From positions 496,001 through 560,000 of the forward strand of contig KN805373.1 of NCBI GenBank assembly GCA_000818945.1: a DNA stretch of 64,000 nt, read 5' to 3'. Positions 41,723-51,655 of this stretch are shown piece after piece; within the stretch, counting starts at the first letter, position 1, and each line of letters opens with the position of its first letter. Source of the DNA: Schizochytrium sp. CCTCC M209059. Lineage: Eukaryota; Sar; Bigyra; Thraustochytrida; Thraustochytriidae. The notes beneath the pieces are model-generated. The model had not been told where the DNA came from. It made no database searches and was given only the letters and a program-made list of their open reading frames with translations. Position numbers and translations under genes: made by a program.

Positions 41723-44557
41723 CTACAGCGGCATCTTGAACTCTGAACGTGCCGAGCTTTCGCCGGCGCCAAAGGATGCATTCGCATTGCTACTATTGCT
41801 GTTGCTGCCTGCGCCCCCGCCACGGAACCCAAAGCTAAACAGATGGCTGCGACGAATCCCACCTGCGTTGCTCCAACGAGAACGAGCGGCTCTCGCCTCA
41901 AAATTGCGACTGGCCGTATGCAGCCGCTCAAAGATCTCGTCCTCGTCCACATCATCGTCATCGTCATCAAGATCATCGTCATCGGAAAGCACACCTTCAC
42001 CTCCAACCGATGCAACGCCTGGTCGTCCCTCGCCATCCAAGTGGATTTCAAAGCTCTCGTTGGCACTAGGACTTTCTCTCGCGCGCGCACGGAAAAAACG
42101 ATGCGCCGCCCCGGCCTCCGGGAATCGACCCGCTTGCGACCCATCCGATGTTGAACCCAGCGAAGAAACATCGTCAAGATCGTCGTCGTCATCGTCGTGG
42201 TGCGCGGCTCCAACATGAACATCGTCATGGTCGTCGTCGTCGTCATCGACAACGCCCTCGCCAAGGTCGTCATCATCTTCGCCCAGGTCCAGGTCGTCAT
42301 CATCCTCATTATTGTGACGGTCGGATCCATTCGAGCGGAACCCGGTGCCAGCGCGCGCTCTCCCCGTCTCGCTGCCATACGGCGGGCTTCGCGTGTCCGC
42401 ATACGCCCGTCGCGAGCGCTTCGAGGCCGAAAAGTAGCTGGCATTTGCCTCTGCAGCCGCCGCAGCCGCATTCCATTGCGTCTGTTCCTCGTGCTGGCGC
42501 CGCACAATGTCATCCATACGCTTGGAGATGCGATCAATGTCATACAAGGTTCGCTTTTGCTCATCGCTCAGGATCTCGTTGGCTTCGTTGATGGCCTTGA
42601 ACATGATTGACGCCCGCGCTGTATCGTCAGCACTGCCACGATGCTTGTCTGGGTGCCACTTGAGACACTGCTTGCGAAAGGATTGTTTCACCTGCGTCGG
42701 CGTGGCATCTGCCTGGAGACCAAGCACAAGATAATGATCCGTGGCCTTGGCTGCCAAGTCCCGCGCCCGCTCGAGACAAGCCGTCCAGTCCTCTGAGCCA
42801 GAAGCCGGCTCCGCATCGGCGCGACTTTGCTGTATGAGCTGCTCATAATCAGTCACTGCGCGCGCATAATCAAAAAGAGCCATGTGAGACGAGGCGCGCT
42901 GTGCAAGCGCATTCTTGTACGAGCCGCCCCGCAACTCGATCGCTGTCGAGCACCGCTCGATCGCTTGCAGGTGCAGACCGGCCTTGACGCACGCGCGCGC
43001 GCTGTTGTAATACAACGTGGCGAGATTGGCCTGTGTCGCCACGCGCTCATCCTTGACCGACTCTGCAAGATCGATCGCAGCAGAGTAGGCGGCCAAGGCG
43101 CCCTTGAAGTCTTCTTGGGCGTACAGCCGGTTGGCGCGCACTGAGTGCGACCAAAACAAGAGATCTGCGTCTCGCAGCAGCTTTTCAGCGTCAGCGGCCT
43201 TTACCACCGCCGCAGCTGTGGCCTTTGGGCTCTTGTGCTTGCTCTTGGCGCGAGTACTCCTCGTTTTACTTTCTTCACTTGGTGTCGAACCTTCGCGAGG
43301 CGTCGTCGCCTCCTCGTCCGTGGCCTGCGTCTGGGGTCCTGGTGCTGCATCATCCGCCGACACCGCTGGATCTTCCGGATTGTCTGCGCCACCCTCACGC
43401 GTGCCCGCGATTGACTTGGGACTTCCCGCGCTTGAGGCCCTCGACCTCGCAAGAGCAGCCGCGTCGGCCTCCCCTGCAGCAACAAGAGTCAGCTCGGCGA
43501 GCTCCAGTGGCATCTTGCCATTCTTGTCGCGAGCCGTCACATCGGCGCCGTTGCGCATGAGAAGTCGCACGCACCGCGCGTGGCCACCACGTGCCGCAAG
43601 GTGCAGCGCCGTTTGCGTCTCTGGCTCGACCGTTTTCTCCAAATGCCTTCCCATGGCTTTGGCGCCAAAGTTCAGCATTTTCTCCAAGCTCTTATCCGAA
43701 CCTGCCTTACTTGCGCAATGCACGGCATTCCAGCCCGTCTTTTCTGTGCTTGCGACAAAAGGATCCGCACCGCACGTCAACAGCAGTGTCACCATGTCCA
43801 GCGATTTGCGTCCACGCGTGCTTGCCGCTTCCGAGAGCGCAGCCGAGAGCGTCCGCCGATACGCCTCCAAGGCGCTCGAGACAATCGCCCGTTCCGGGTT
43901 CAGCAGAGACTTGACCGTCTCCAGCTTGCCGTCGCGCGCCGCGGTCAAGAGTTGCTGCGAGTACGACTCCTTGGCGTTGGTCTTGTCACTCCGTTTCGTT
44001 GGCGTGTTTGGGTTCACGTTCTCGCCGCGCCCAGGCCCATTCACGACGTCGGGGCCGTTGTTGAGCACCTGGAATCGCAACGCCATAACCTCGGCGCGGA
44101 GGCTTTCCACTTCCTTGACGAGTTTGCCCTGCTCGAGCAGCCTTTCCTTGGATTGCATGTTTTCCACCAGTTGCGAATCGTGCAGTTGCTGCTGCAAAGA
44201 ATCGATCAACTCTTGCTGTCGCGATGAGCGCGTCTTCTCCAGGTCCAACGACGTGCGCAGCGAGCCCACCTTGTCACGAAGCGTCACGAGCGCATTTTCG
44301 TACCTTTCCTTTTCCGTCGTGAACGAGGCTTCCATTTCCTCTGCGACCTGTTGTAGCTTGTGCGACAGCATCGCCGTCATGCTCGCAAACGGCGCCGACG
44401 AGTTCGCTGACGAGCTCGCCGACGACGACGGCGCTCCGCCCTGCCCGTTATTTGCGGAGCGGTAGCCTGCAAAGGGGTCTCCGTTCGCCTCGCGGCTCCT
44501 GCCTTCGTAGGCTGCCCCGCGCCGGTACGCTGCGCTCGCGCCGGCGTGGCCGCGCAT
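41723..44557 (-). CDS. Ankyrin/TPR/J-domain co-chaperone
   Basis: 944 residues, intronless, ATG at 44557. Order: Ser/Gly-rich start, coiled coil (about 60-165: LSHKLQQVAEEMEASF through LEQGKLVKEVESL), ankyrin repeats (about 200-350: GWNAVHCASKAGSDKSLEKM, ALHLAARGGHARCVRLLMRN), TPRs (about 470-600: DFKGALAAYSAAIDLAES, ALAQRASSHMALFDYARAV), then a J domain (about 605-672) with the HPD triad at 635-637 in CLKWHPDKH. The C-terminal 270 residues are polar with Asp runs and end in a Gly/Asn/Ser-rich tail. TPR plus J domain is the DNAJC7/DNAJC3 arrangement, so it should stimulate Hsp70 ATP hydrolysis and bind Hsp70/90 tails. The added ankyrin and coiled-coil modules probably choose clients or sites. 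Confidence 0.9.
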   Translation of the reverse strand: MRGHAGASAAYRRGAAYEGRSREANGDPFAGYRSANNGQGGAPSSSASSSANSSAPFASMTAMLSHKLQQVAEEMEASFTTEKERYENALVTLRDKVGSLRTSLDLEKTRSSRQQELIDSLQQQLHDSQLVENMQSKERLLEQGKLVKEVESLRAEVMALRFQVLNNGPDVVNGPGRGENVNPNTPTKRSDKTNAKESYSQQLLTAARDGKLETVKSLLNPERAIVSSALEAYRRTLSAALSEAASTRGRKSLDMVTLLLTCGADPFVASTEKTGWNAVHCASKAGSDKSLEKMLNFGAKAMGRHLEKTVEPETQTALHLAARGGHARCVRLLMRNGADVTARDKNGKMPLELAELTLVAAGEADAAALARSRASSAGSPKSIAGTREGGADNPEDPAVSADDAAPGPQTQATDEEATTPREGSTPSEESKTRSTRAKSKHKSPKATAAAVVKAADAEKLLRDADLLFWSHSVRANRLYAQEDFKGALAAYSAAIDLAESVKDERVATQANLATLYYNSARACVKAGLHLQAIERCSTAIELRGGSYKNALAQRASSHMALFDYARAVTDYEQLIQQSRADAEPASGSEDWTACLERARDLAAKATDHYLVLGLQADATPTQVKQSFRKQCLKWHPDKHRGSADDTARASIMFKAINEANEILSDEQKRTLYDIDRISKRMDDIVRRQHEEQTQWNAAAAAAEANASYFSASKRSRRAYADTRSPPYGSETGRARAGTGFRSNGSDRHNNEDDDDLDLGEDDDDLGEGVVDDDDDDHDDVHVGAAHHDDDDDDLDDVSSLGSTSDGSQAGRFPEAGAAHRFFRARARESPSANESFEIHLDGEGRPGVASVGGEGVLSDDDDLDDDDDDVDEDEIFERLHTASRNFEARAARSRWSNAGGIRRSHLFSFGFRGGGAGSNSNSSNANASFGAGESSARSEFKMPL

Positions 44558-44677
44558 CTTCTCTGGCCGCTTCCCTCCTTCGCGCGGGCGTCAATCTTCG
44601 CGCGGCCGACGGACTTCGCGCGGCCGTGGCCTCTTTCGTGCTTGCTCGGTGGCTCGAGTTTCTCCTCTTGTCTCCCT

Positions 44678-44710
<33 letters not shown>

Positions 44711-45923
44711 CCTCCCCCTCTCACAAGCAAGCAGGCAGCAAGCAAAGCGCGCAGAAAACTAGAGCAAACTAGAGCAAACGTTCTGCTGCTTCGGCTTGGG
44801 CCACGCGCTTGCGCGTTCTCTCGCTCTGCGCAGGACGAACGCGACCTTCGGCCAGAACCTCTTCCGCCGGACAAGCCCCGCTTCAGGCCTCGGCCTCCTT
44901 CTCCCCGCGTCTCGGCCTCTCCCCGCGAGCGCGCTCCTCCCGGGCTCGCTCCGCCAAACCGACTTTGACGGTGAGTTCGAGAAATCAAATCAAATCAAAT
45001 CAGATCCAGCCAACAATCGCGAGGAAGGGAGGGAGGGATGCCTGCTCTCGATTTCAAAACGGCGTCGACGCCGATCACGCCGCTTCCGCCGCCGCCGCCG
45101 CCGCCGCCCGGGCCGCTCGCCCGGCCGCCCGCTCGGCCGCCGCCTGCCTCGCTGCCTCGCTGCCTGCCGCCGCCCAGAGCCCCGGCCCTCCGCGCGGTTC
45201 TGCGGGCCCGCGGCGTCGAGCGAGGGCGCGCTCCCGATGGAGGCCTGCCTGTTGATGTTATGTATTCGTATACGTAGTACTATGTGTGTTTGACGTCTGC
45301 CTGCTCTCGCGCTTATCTGCGCCCCCTTATCTGTCCATCTATGCCAGCAACCATAGCGAATGTCGTCGACGCCGGCCGCGCAAGTCGGGAATGGCGCGCC
45401 GCCCCCTTCCGCGCAAGTGAACTATGGAGCCATTCCCGACTTGCGCGCGCGGGCGCCGCGCGCTACGGGGAGAGCTACGGGAAACGCTACGAGCCCCCGC
45501 CCGCACCCGTTAGCGCCCTGCCGCGGCGTGCGCAACGCGTTCTGGAGCGCGACGGGGTACGGTGTGGGACGATTGATCGTCGTCCGTCGATGGAGTGGAG
45601 TGCAGCAGGAATGGAGAAGGAAAGCAAGGAGATGAACCAGCCTAGCGCACCGCAGCTTCGAACAGCAGCTCGCGACACTGCGCAGCCTGCAGCCGCTCGC
45701 TCAGACAGCGGGAAAAGCGTAGACATTAGGGTCGCCGGAGAGGTCTGAGCGTATAAGACGTGCAGGAAAGAAATCAGAGAAAAAAGGAAGAAAGAAAACG
45801 TCTGCGAAGCCGCGAGAGGGTCAGGAAAACGGTATAGTGTGATTGGTCGCAACACCGACCGAAAAGGCAAGCGCTTGACAGCGAGCGCGGACACAGCAAA
45901 CGAAAATACGAGACAATTCGCAG
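44558..45923. other. Spacer between divergent genes, with inverted repeat
   Basis: Shared upstream region of the J-domain gene (-) and VOC gene (+). It holds a TC dinucleotide run (44683-44710), CCG repeats (45087-45110) and the hairpin-forming inverted repeat at 45378-45446. CTTGCGCG occurs at 44808. No gene is seen. Confidence 0.5.
45378..45446. promoter_or_regulatory. 18-base perfect inverted repeat, possible regulatory hairpin
   Basis: GCGCAAGTCGGGAATGGC (45378-45395) is exactly complementary to GCCATTCCCGACTTGCGC (45429-45446), with 33 bases between. GCGCAAGTGAACTAT inside the loop matches 14 of 15 bases of 12494-12508, upstream of the DD3-3 gene. It lies about 480 bases before the VOC gene start. 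Confidence 0.45.
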
Positions 45924-47222
45924 ATGTCGGCCCCGGCAGCAGCAAGGCAGCCCGAAGATGGGTCCATTCTTGCCTTTGTGCGACTCAAGTGCTTTTCTGT
46001 TGCGAGGACAACCAAATTCTACACTTCATGCCTCGGGTTCGACCTCAAGCGCAAGAGCGAACTCGAAGACGGGGCGCTCACACTCATCGTGCTCACGCCA
46101 AAGACGGACGAATCTACGCCCTTGAATCTTCGATTCGAGTGCGAGAGGTACAAGCAACTGAAATTTAGCAAGGCCGCAAAGGTTCCCGTTTGCACCACGA
46201 GTCGAGTCAAGCTCGTCTTTTATGTAAGGGACCTACGCTCGGTGATACTTTCTGTGGAGCGAAGTTCAACAGGCGCCTGGGTTTTCTGCCCTCCGCAACG
46301 CCACTCCACCGTGCTCATTGCCATCATTGTCGACCCCAATGGAATTCTCGTCGAGCTCGTAGAGATGCCCAACGCCCTGCAAAAAGTACCAGCCCACCTT
46401 TTGAATCCAGGCGACGCACGTCTGCCCAATGCCACGCAGGTTCCTATACGCTTCGGGCATGCTGTTCTTCGATCCACCTCTGCGCTCGAACAGGCGCAGT
46501 ATTTTGAGGCCCTTTTCAGACCTCGCACAGACACTCGTGCTGCACGAAAGTCTCGGCTATCTACCATAGGACCACAGACACGAGGCATTTCCATTGTCGA
46601 CAAAGAAGATTTTCCTGAACTCTTGGCCACCTATGTATGGATCGGCGCTGGGCCGCGCTCGCATCACTCGACGCTTTGCTTTATGCACCGCGTCGAGAGG
46701 CGGAGTATCGAGATTCCACGCACGCGCTTTGCTGGCAATGCGCGCGCAGGCGCATCAATTACGAGCAGCTTCAAGTCCAAAGCGGCAAGCGATCCCGAAT
46801 CGGAAGACAGCTCGTTCGCAGCGCGCAAAGATGCTGCCAAAAGCGCATTTCAATTCCTTATGGAAACAAAGTCCGCCGAGGAAATTGACCCCTTTCTCGG
46901 TCTTGGCATCATGGTTAGCGACCTCGACGAGACGCGTGCTCGCCTTCAGCGTCACACGCGATATCCCGTCAAATTTTACGACGAACCGCACGAGGACGAG
47001 GCTGTTGGTCGCCTTTGCTCCTTTGCAGATGAGCATGGCGTCTTGGTTCATCTGATTGACAGTCAGTCTGCTTTTCTCATTGACAACCCCAAGGATCAGC
47101 CCTTTGCGGGACGTAGACGTCGTGATTCACTTGCCATGGCTGCGCGATCGAGCTCACGACTTGCGGATCAGTCTAACATCGGGAGGTTCCGTGCTCTCGA
47201 TGCGCGTCGGGCACAAGGATAA
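45924..47222 (+). CDS. Two-module VOC (glyoxalase-fold) protein
   Basis: 432 residues, intronless, ATG at 45924. The N-terminal module (about 15-150) shows the VOC pattern: LAFVRLKCFSVARTTKFYTS, then CLGFDLKRKSEL, VFYVRDLRSV and VDPNGILVELVEMP, the last with a candidate metal Glu. The C-terminal module (about 175-385) repeats it: IRFGHAVLRSTSALEQAQYF, GLGIMVSDLDETRARL and FADEHGVLVHLID. A low-complexity insert separates the halves of module two, and a basic tail follows. Family members include glyoxalase I, dioxygenases and fosfomycin-type transferases. The spacing fits a glyoxalase I-like enzyme, but the reaction cannot be assigned. Confidence 0.78.
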   Translation: MSAPAAARQPEDGSILAFVRLKCFSVARTTKFYTSCLGFDLKRKSELEDGALTLIVLTPKTDESTPLNLRFECERYKQLKFSKAAKVPVCTTSRVKLVFYVRDLRSVILSVERSSTGAWVFCPPQRHSTVLIAIIVDPNGILVELVEMPNALQKVPAHLLNPGDARLPNATQVPIRFGHAVLRSTSALEQAQYFEALFRPRTDTRAARKSRLSTIGPQTRGISIVDKEDFPELLATYVWIGAGPRSHHSTLCFMHRVERRSIEIPRTRFAGNARAGASITSSFKSKAASDPESEDSSFAARKDAAKSAFQFLMETKSAEEIDPFLGLGIMVSDLDETRARLQRHTRYPVKFYDEPHEDEAVGRLCSFADEHGVLVHLIDSQSAFLIDNPKDQPFAGRRRRDSLAMAARSSSRLADQSNIGRFRALDARRAQG

Positions 47223-47523
47223 CGCGTCTCACCCATGAATTGCATTGCATCGATAATTTGTGCACGGAAATGTTGCGAGTTTATAAGGCGCTATCAAGAA
47301 ATCAAGAACGCAGCGTTTTCGTCTAGAGCAGTGGGCTCTGGTCGAGTCATAGGCCCAATGGTTTTCTCATGCTGCTTAAGAACTTGCTGCCTGTGAGCAG
47401 CGTTTGCAGAACGCGGGACTCTGTCCACCTGTCCCGTTCGCGGTGGTTAAGCATAATGCGATCGACGTACGACGGGCTGGCCGATCAGTCGGTCGATCAA
47501 TCAATCGCCTAACCATCACATTG
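47223..47523. other. Short spacer and leader of the ligase gene
   Basis: Head-to-tail spacer between the VOC and ligase genes, with CGAT-rich sequence near 47480-47510. The ligase frame is open here but has no ATG before 47524. Confidence 0.55.
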
Positions 47524-50316
47524 ATGCTCGCGCGCACGTTACGTGGCACAGCGCGCGGTATCCGGGTCGTGCGCGCGCGCGACCTGTCGCAGACGCTCCC
47601 TAGCGCGGCGCTCCTCGCCCCTTCGCGAAGGCCCGCGGCGCTCGTGGCGCATCCGCTTGTGCTGGCGCGGCCGCGGCTTCAACCACGCCAAGAGCTCGCG
47701 CTCGCCATGGACATTCGCAGCTTCTTCGGCAGCAAGTCCAGCGCCGGCGGAGGCGCTCGCGGCGCCAGCACCGCCGCCAAGAGCGACAAGAAAAAGGCCG
47801 CAGCTGAGGCCGCAGAAAAAGGTTCGCAGGATGGCGAACAGCTGGACGCTGGCGCCGTCGCCGCCGCCGCAACGAAGACGAAGAAAACGACAAAGAAGAA
47901 GAAGCTCGTGCGCAAGAAACGCAGCAACAGCAGCGCAAGCGAGAGCAGCGCAAGCAGCGCAAGCAGCGCCGACGCGTCCTCTTCGCCCAAAGGCAAAGGC
48001 GCAAAGGAAAAGAAACGCAAGAGAATCGTCTCCGACGCCGAAAGTGACACCGAGGTCAAGCCCACAAAGGTGCTCGTCACAGAGGACAGCAAGGCCGGGA
48101 ATGGCAAGCGTGTCCAAGTGAGCGAAACAACAACTTCTGCCGCCAAGACCAAATCGCCTGCAAAGGAAAATACCAAAGCAAAGACCACCAAAAGTGCAAA
48201 AGCAGCAGCAGCATCATCATCAGCATCATCATCATCATCATCTTCAAGCGCATCTGCCTTAACCACTACAAAGAAGTCCTTGTCAGCTCAGCCGGATCCT
48301 TCCGTTGCTGCTGTTAATGGTAAAGTTCCGTACCAGTGGGTCTCTGAGGCCTTTGACAAGATCGAAGCGACGACCAAACGGCTCGAGATCCAGCGCATTC
48401 TCTGCGATCTCTTTGTTAAAGTGCTCGACACTTCGCAAGCGGCTCTGTTGCCCTGCGTATACATTTGCTCCGGCCAGGTCGCCCCTGCCTTCCATGGCAT
48501 CGAAATTGGCGTCGGAGACGCGCTTCTCATGAAGGCAATTGCAAACTCGACCGGCCGGACCAAAGCCTCCATCTCAAACAAATACGAGGAACTCGGTGAT
48601 CTCGGCACCGTTGCCATGGTTTGCAAAAAGTCGCAAAACACGCTTTTTGGCTCGAAACCCAAATCACTTGCAATCGACCACGTTCTGACACAGATGCGCA
48701 AGGTCGCAGATATTGGCGCCCAGGACGCAAAAGAGAAAATCATTCTCAAAATGCTGTCCTCGGCCAAGGGTACCGAAGCCAAATACCTTGTCCGCTTCCT
48801 TCAGGGCAAGCTGCGCATTGGCCTTGCCGAGCAAACCGTCGTCATTTCCCTAGCGCACGCTCTTTGCGAATTCCACTACAAGCAACAGCTGGCAGCCCTC
48901 GAAAACGCCAGTGGCAGCAAGGACGAGGAGCGTGATGAGGACGAAGAAATGGATGAGAACGAGGCTGGCAAGCAGACGACGCGGATCAAGTGGAATCCTA
49001 CTGACGCCAAGGTCCGCGAAGACGCTGTCGCTACGCTCAAGCAGGTACAGTGTGAGCTGCCAATTTATGATGAAATCCTCGAGGTCTGCCTCAAGCCCAC
49101 CAAACCAAACGAGATGTGGTTCAACATCTTGCGCAACGAATGCCACATTCGCGCTGGCGTCCCCCTCAAGCCCATGCTTGCCAAGCCGACCAACGGAGTA
49201 AGTGTTGTGCTCGACCGATTCTCGGACCGCGCTTTTTCTTGCGAATACAAATACGATGGAGAACGCGCACAGATCCACATGGTCACCAAGGACGATGGCA
49301 AAACCCCAGAGGTCAAGGTGTATAGCCGTAATTCAGAGGATAACACCGCAAAGTACCCCGACATTGTCCAGGATATTCTCGCCGCTTTCAAAACGGAGGG
49401 TGATAACGCAGTTTCGAGCTTCATCATGGACGCTGAGGCCGTGGCCTACGATGTGAACCAAGCAACTTTGCTTCCTTTCCAGATTCTCAGCACCCGCGCC
49501 CGCAAGGATGTCAACATTGAGGATGTTAAGGTCAAGGTCATCGTTTGCGCCTTTGACCTTCTCTACTTGAATGGCGAGTCGCTTTTAGAGCACCCGCTTG
49601 AAGAGCGCCGGGCTCTCCTTCGCAAGCACTTTCAACCCGTCGAGCACAAGTTCCGCTTCGCGGTCTCAATGGATGGCAACGATACCGAAGAAATCGAAGC
49701 CTTTCTCAACAAGGCTGTCGAGGACAAGTGCGAAGGCCTCATGGTAAAGGCGCTTCAAGGGCCCGAGTCTTTCTACCAGCCTGCTCGTCGCAGTCTCAAC
49801 TGGCTCAAACTGAAAAAGGACTATCTCAACAACCTCGCCGACTCGTTGGACCTCGTGCCTATCGGCGCATTCCACGGTCGTGGAAAGCGAACTGGCGTCT
49901 ATGGTGCCTACGTTCTTGCTTGCTATGACCCAGACCTAGAGTGCTTCCAGAGCATCACAAAGATCGGAACTGGTTTCTCGGATGAGGCGCTCAAGGAGTT
50001 TACGGAGCTTCTCAAGAAATCCGCCATTGACGACATGCCCTCTTCTTACGATTGCGATCTCGCGCCTGACGTCTGGTTTAGCCCCTCGCATGTTTGGGAA
50101 GTTCGCGCGGCGGATCTTTCTATTTCGCCTCTGCATCGCGCTGCAGTCGGGAAAGTGGACGCCAGCAAGGGCATTGCGCTTCGCTTCCCGCGCTTTCTTC
50201 GCATCCGGGAGGACAAGACCGCCGAAGATGCCACCAGTGCTGCTCAGGTCGCAGACATGTATCAGAGCCAGAGCCTCGCCTCGGGCAGTAAGGTCAATGC
50301 CGAGGAGGACATGTGA
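47524..50316 (+). CDS. LIG1: ATP-dependent DNA ligase I
   Basis: 930 residues from the ATG at 47524; a second in-frame ATG is at 47707 (Met62). Residues 1-61 are Arg/Ala/Leu-rich without acids up to RARDL, like a mitochondrial presequence. Met62 begins MDIRSFFGSK, a PCNA-binding PIP-box-like motif as in other ligase I proteins. A Lys/Ser/Glu-rich linker follows. The DNA-binding domain spans about 260-510. Motif I, EYKYDGERAQIH, contains the adenylated Lys576. Further nucleotidyltransferase motifs are DAEAVAYD, KCEGLMVKAL and LNWLKLKKDYL, then the OB-fold end DVWFSPSHVWEVRAADLSIS. It seals nicks in replication and repair. Polyserine from TCA repeats occurs near 48210-48245. Confidence 0.96.
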   Translation: MLARTLRGTARGIRVVRARDLSQTLPSAALLAPSRRPAALVAHPLVLARPRLQPRQELALAMDIRSFFGSKSSAGGGARGASTAAKSDKKKAAAEAAEKGSQDGEQLDAGAVAAAATKTKKTTKKKKLVRKKRSNSSASESSASSASSADASSSPKGKGAKEKKRKRIVSDAESDTEVKPTKVLVTEDSKAGNGKRVQVSETTTSAAKTKSPAKENTKAKTTKSAKAAAASSSASSSSSSSSASALTTTKKSLSAQPDPSVAAVNGKVPYQWVSEAFDKIEATTKRLEIQRILCDLFVKVLDTSQAALLPCVYICSGQVAPAFHGIEIGVGDALLMKAIANSTGRTKASISNKYEELGDLGTVAMVCKKSQNTLFGSKPKSLAIDHVLTQMRKVADIGAQDAKEKIILKMLSSAKGTEAKYLVRFLQGKLRIGLAEQTVVISLAHALCEFHYKQQLAALENASGSKDEERDEDEEMDENEAGKQTTRIKWNPTDAKVREDAVATLKQVQCELPIYDEILEVCLKPTKPNEMWFNILRNECHIRAGVPLKPMLAKPTNGVSVVLDRFSDRAFSCEYKYDGERAQIHMVTKDDGKTPEVKVYSRNSEDNTAKYPDIVQDILAAFKTEGDNAVSSFIMDAEAVAYDVNQATLLPFQILSTRARKDVNIEDVKVKVIVCAFDLLYLNGESLLEHPLEERRALLRKHFQPVEHKFRFAVSMDGNDTEEIEAFLNKAVEDKCEGLMVKALQGPESFYQPARRSLNWLKLKKDYLNNLADSLDLVPIGAFHGRGKRTGVYGAYVLACYDPDLECFQSITKIGTGFSDEALKEFTELLKKSAIDDMPSSYDCDLAPDVWFSPSHVWEVRAADLSISPLHRAAVGKVDASKGIALRFPRFLRIREDKTAEDATSAAQVADMYQSQSLASGSKVNAEEDM

Positions 50317-50555
50317 ACTGCGGCGCCAGGGCACACAACATTCTTTCGAAAGAAGGAGTAGTAACCGGGTTGGTTGGCCATTCCTACCATTTCTTTTCTT
50401 TTTCTTACCTTTTCTTTGCTTTTCCTTGCATAAAGAACCCTCTTTGTCTCATCATATTCCGCCGTGATGCTGGCTGACTGGCTGGCTGCCTCGCCCACAT
50501 AAGCAAGCGAATGGACGAACAAGAACGCTAGTTCAAAAAAAGGGATAAATCTCAA
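50317..50555. other. Short spacer between convergent genes
   Basis: 3' flanks of the ligase (+) and Atp23 (-) genes; T/C-rich, no gene. Confidence 0.55.
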
Positions 50556-51245
50556 TCAGTAGAACTTGCCAATAAAAGGTGCGCGGTCTGCAATGCACTT
50601 GTCAAAAACCTTGTCTACAGCAGCCTTGGCAATGTCCTTGCAATGCTCGTGGCCCGCAATTGATAACTCTGCGCGTCTTCGAATGCAGCGTTCGCCCTGA
50701 CCCTTGATGGAAAACTGCCCGCGACCCATCTCAGCTTTCATTGTGCAGTCTCCAGAGAGGTTGGCAGCACGAATCTCAGTGCATGCCAAATGAAGGCAGT
50801 TTTGCCAGTCAAGCTTGGCCCGGCAGTGGTCATAGGCATGAATCAGCTCATGAGCCGCTGTTCGCTCCACGTGTGCCGAAGAGACGCTAAACTTTTCAAT
50901 GTTGTCCTCGCACAAGAGCACATGGCCCTTGTCGCTCTCGTTCGCGGGTGAAAAGGCACCAATAATGCCCTCATTCTCGCACGGTTTACAACGAAAGAAT
51001 TCTGGCAAGAGAACGTCGCAGCCCAGCTTCTCCATGCCCTCGCGGATGATCTTCACCTTTTCACTCGTCATCGCCTTGTCGCGGTACCCCTCGCACATGC
51101 TTCGCGCCGCGCTGGTGCTTGCGCCACCACTCATGCCATGCTTCGGTCCCGCTGCGTCTTGTGCTTGCTGTTCCGAGACCGGCGACTCCGAGGCTGGCGT
51201 CGTGGAGGCCGGGGCCGTGGGGCCTGTCTCGCTTGCGTCGCTCAT
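50556..51245 (-). CDS. ATP23: Mitochondrial inner-membrane protease Atp23 homologue
   Basis: 229 residues, intronless, ATG at 51245. The metalloprotease motif is HELIHAYDH (His132, Glu133, His136), preceded by HVERTAAHE and followed by LACTEIRAANLSGDC, the standard Atp23/Kub3 sequence. Cys pairs (FRCKPCENE, LLCEDN) and a C-terminal CKDIAKAAVDKVFDKCIADR block with paired Cys fit intermembrane-space import through the Mia40 disulfide relay. The enzyme matures Atp6 and helps assemble the F0 ATP synthase in yeast. The first 45 residues are Ser/Thr/Ala/Glu-rich and not a typical presequence. Confidence 0.94.
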   Translation of the reverse strand: MSDASETGPTAPASTTPASESPVSEQQAQDAAGPKHGMSGGASTSAARSMCEGYRDKAMTSEKVKIIREGMEKLGCDVLLPEFFRCKPCENEGIIGAFSPANESDKGHVLLCEDNIEKFSVSSAHVERTAAHELIHAYDHCRAKLDWQNCLHLACTEIRAANLSGDCTMKAEMGRGQFSIKGQGERCIRRRAELSIAGHEHCKDIAKAAVDKVFDKCIADRAPFIGKFY

Positions 51246-51655
51246 CTTGCGCCAAACTTGCGCACGTGCCTCGATGCAAGAGCGATTTGGCTGTGCAGAA
51301 GCGTAAAAGGCTGGCTGGGCGAATCGCGCTCTTTACTTTTCTTTTCTTCTCTCTCTTGCAAGTTCTCTCACCTCGTCAATTGTTGTTTGTTGGTCATGAA
51401 CCCAACAGGACGAACTGTGGAAGAAGCGAAGAAGCATGACATGACATGACATGACATGACATGACATGACATGACATGACATGACATGACATATCGTCAA
51501 GGGATAAAATCGCGGCGGCCAGTAGTAAAAGTAGTAGTAGTAGTAATAGTAGTAGTATACTCACACAAGCAAGAAGAAAGAGAGAGCACATCCAAACAAA
51601 GATGACACAGAGTCAAAACGATATGCGCACTGAAAGGCACAAGGATTTAGCGAAT
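51246..51655. other. Spacer with pentanucleotide and TAG repeats
   Basis: Upstream of ATP23 and downstream of the pseudokinase gene. Contains the CATGA array and a TAG trinucleotide run (51531-51557). Confidence 0.6.
51435..51490. repeat. (CATGA)n pentanucleotide array
   Basis: About eleven perfect ATGAC/CATGA copies, read directly. Confidence 0.95.
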
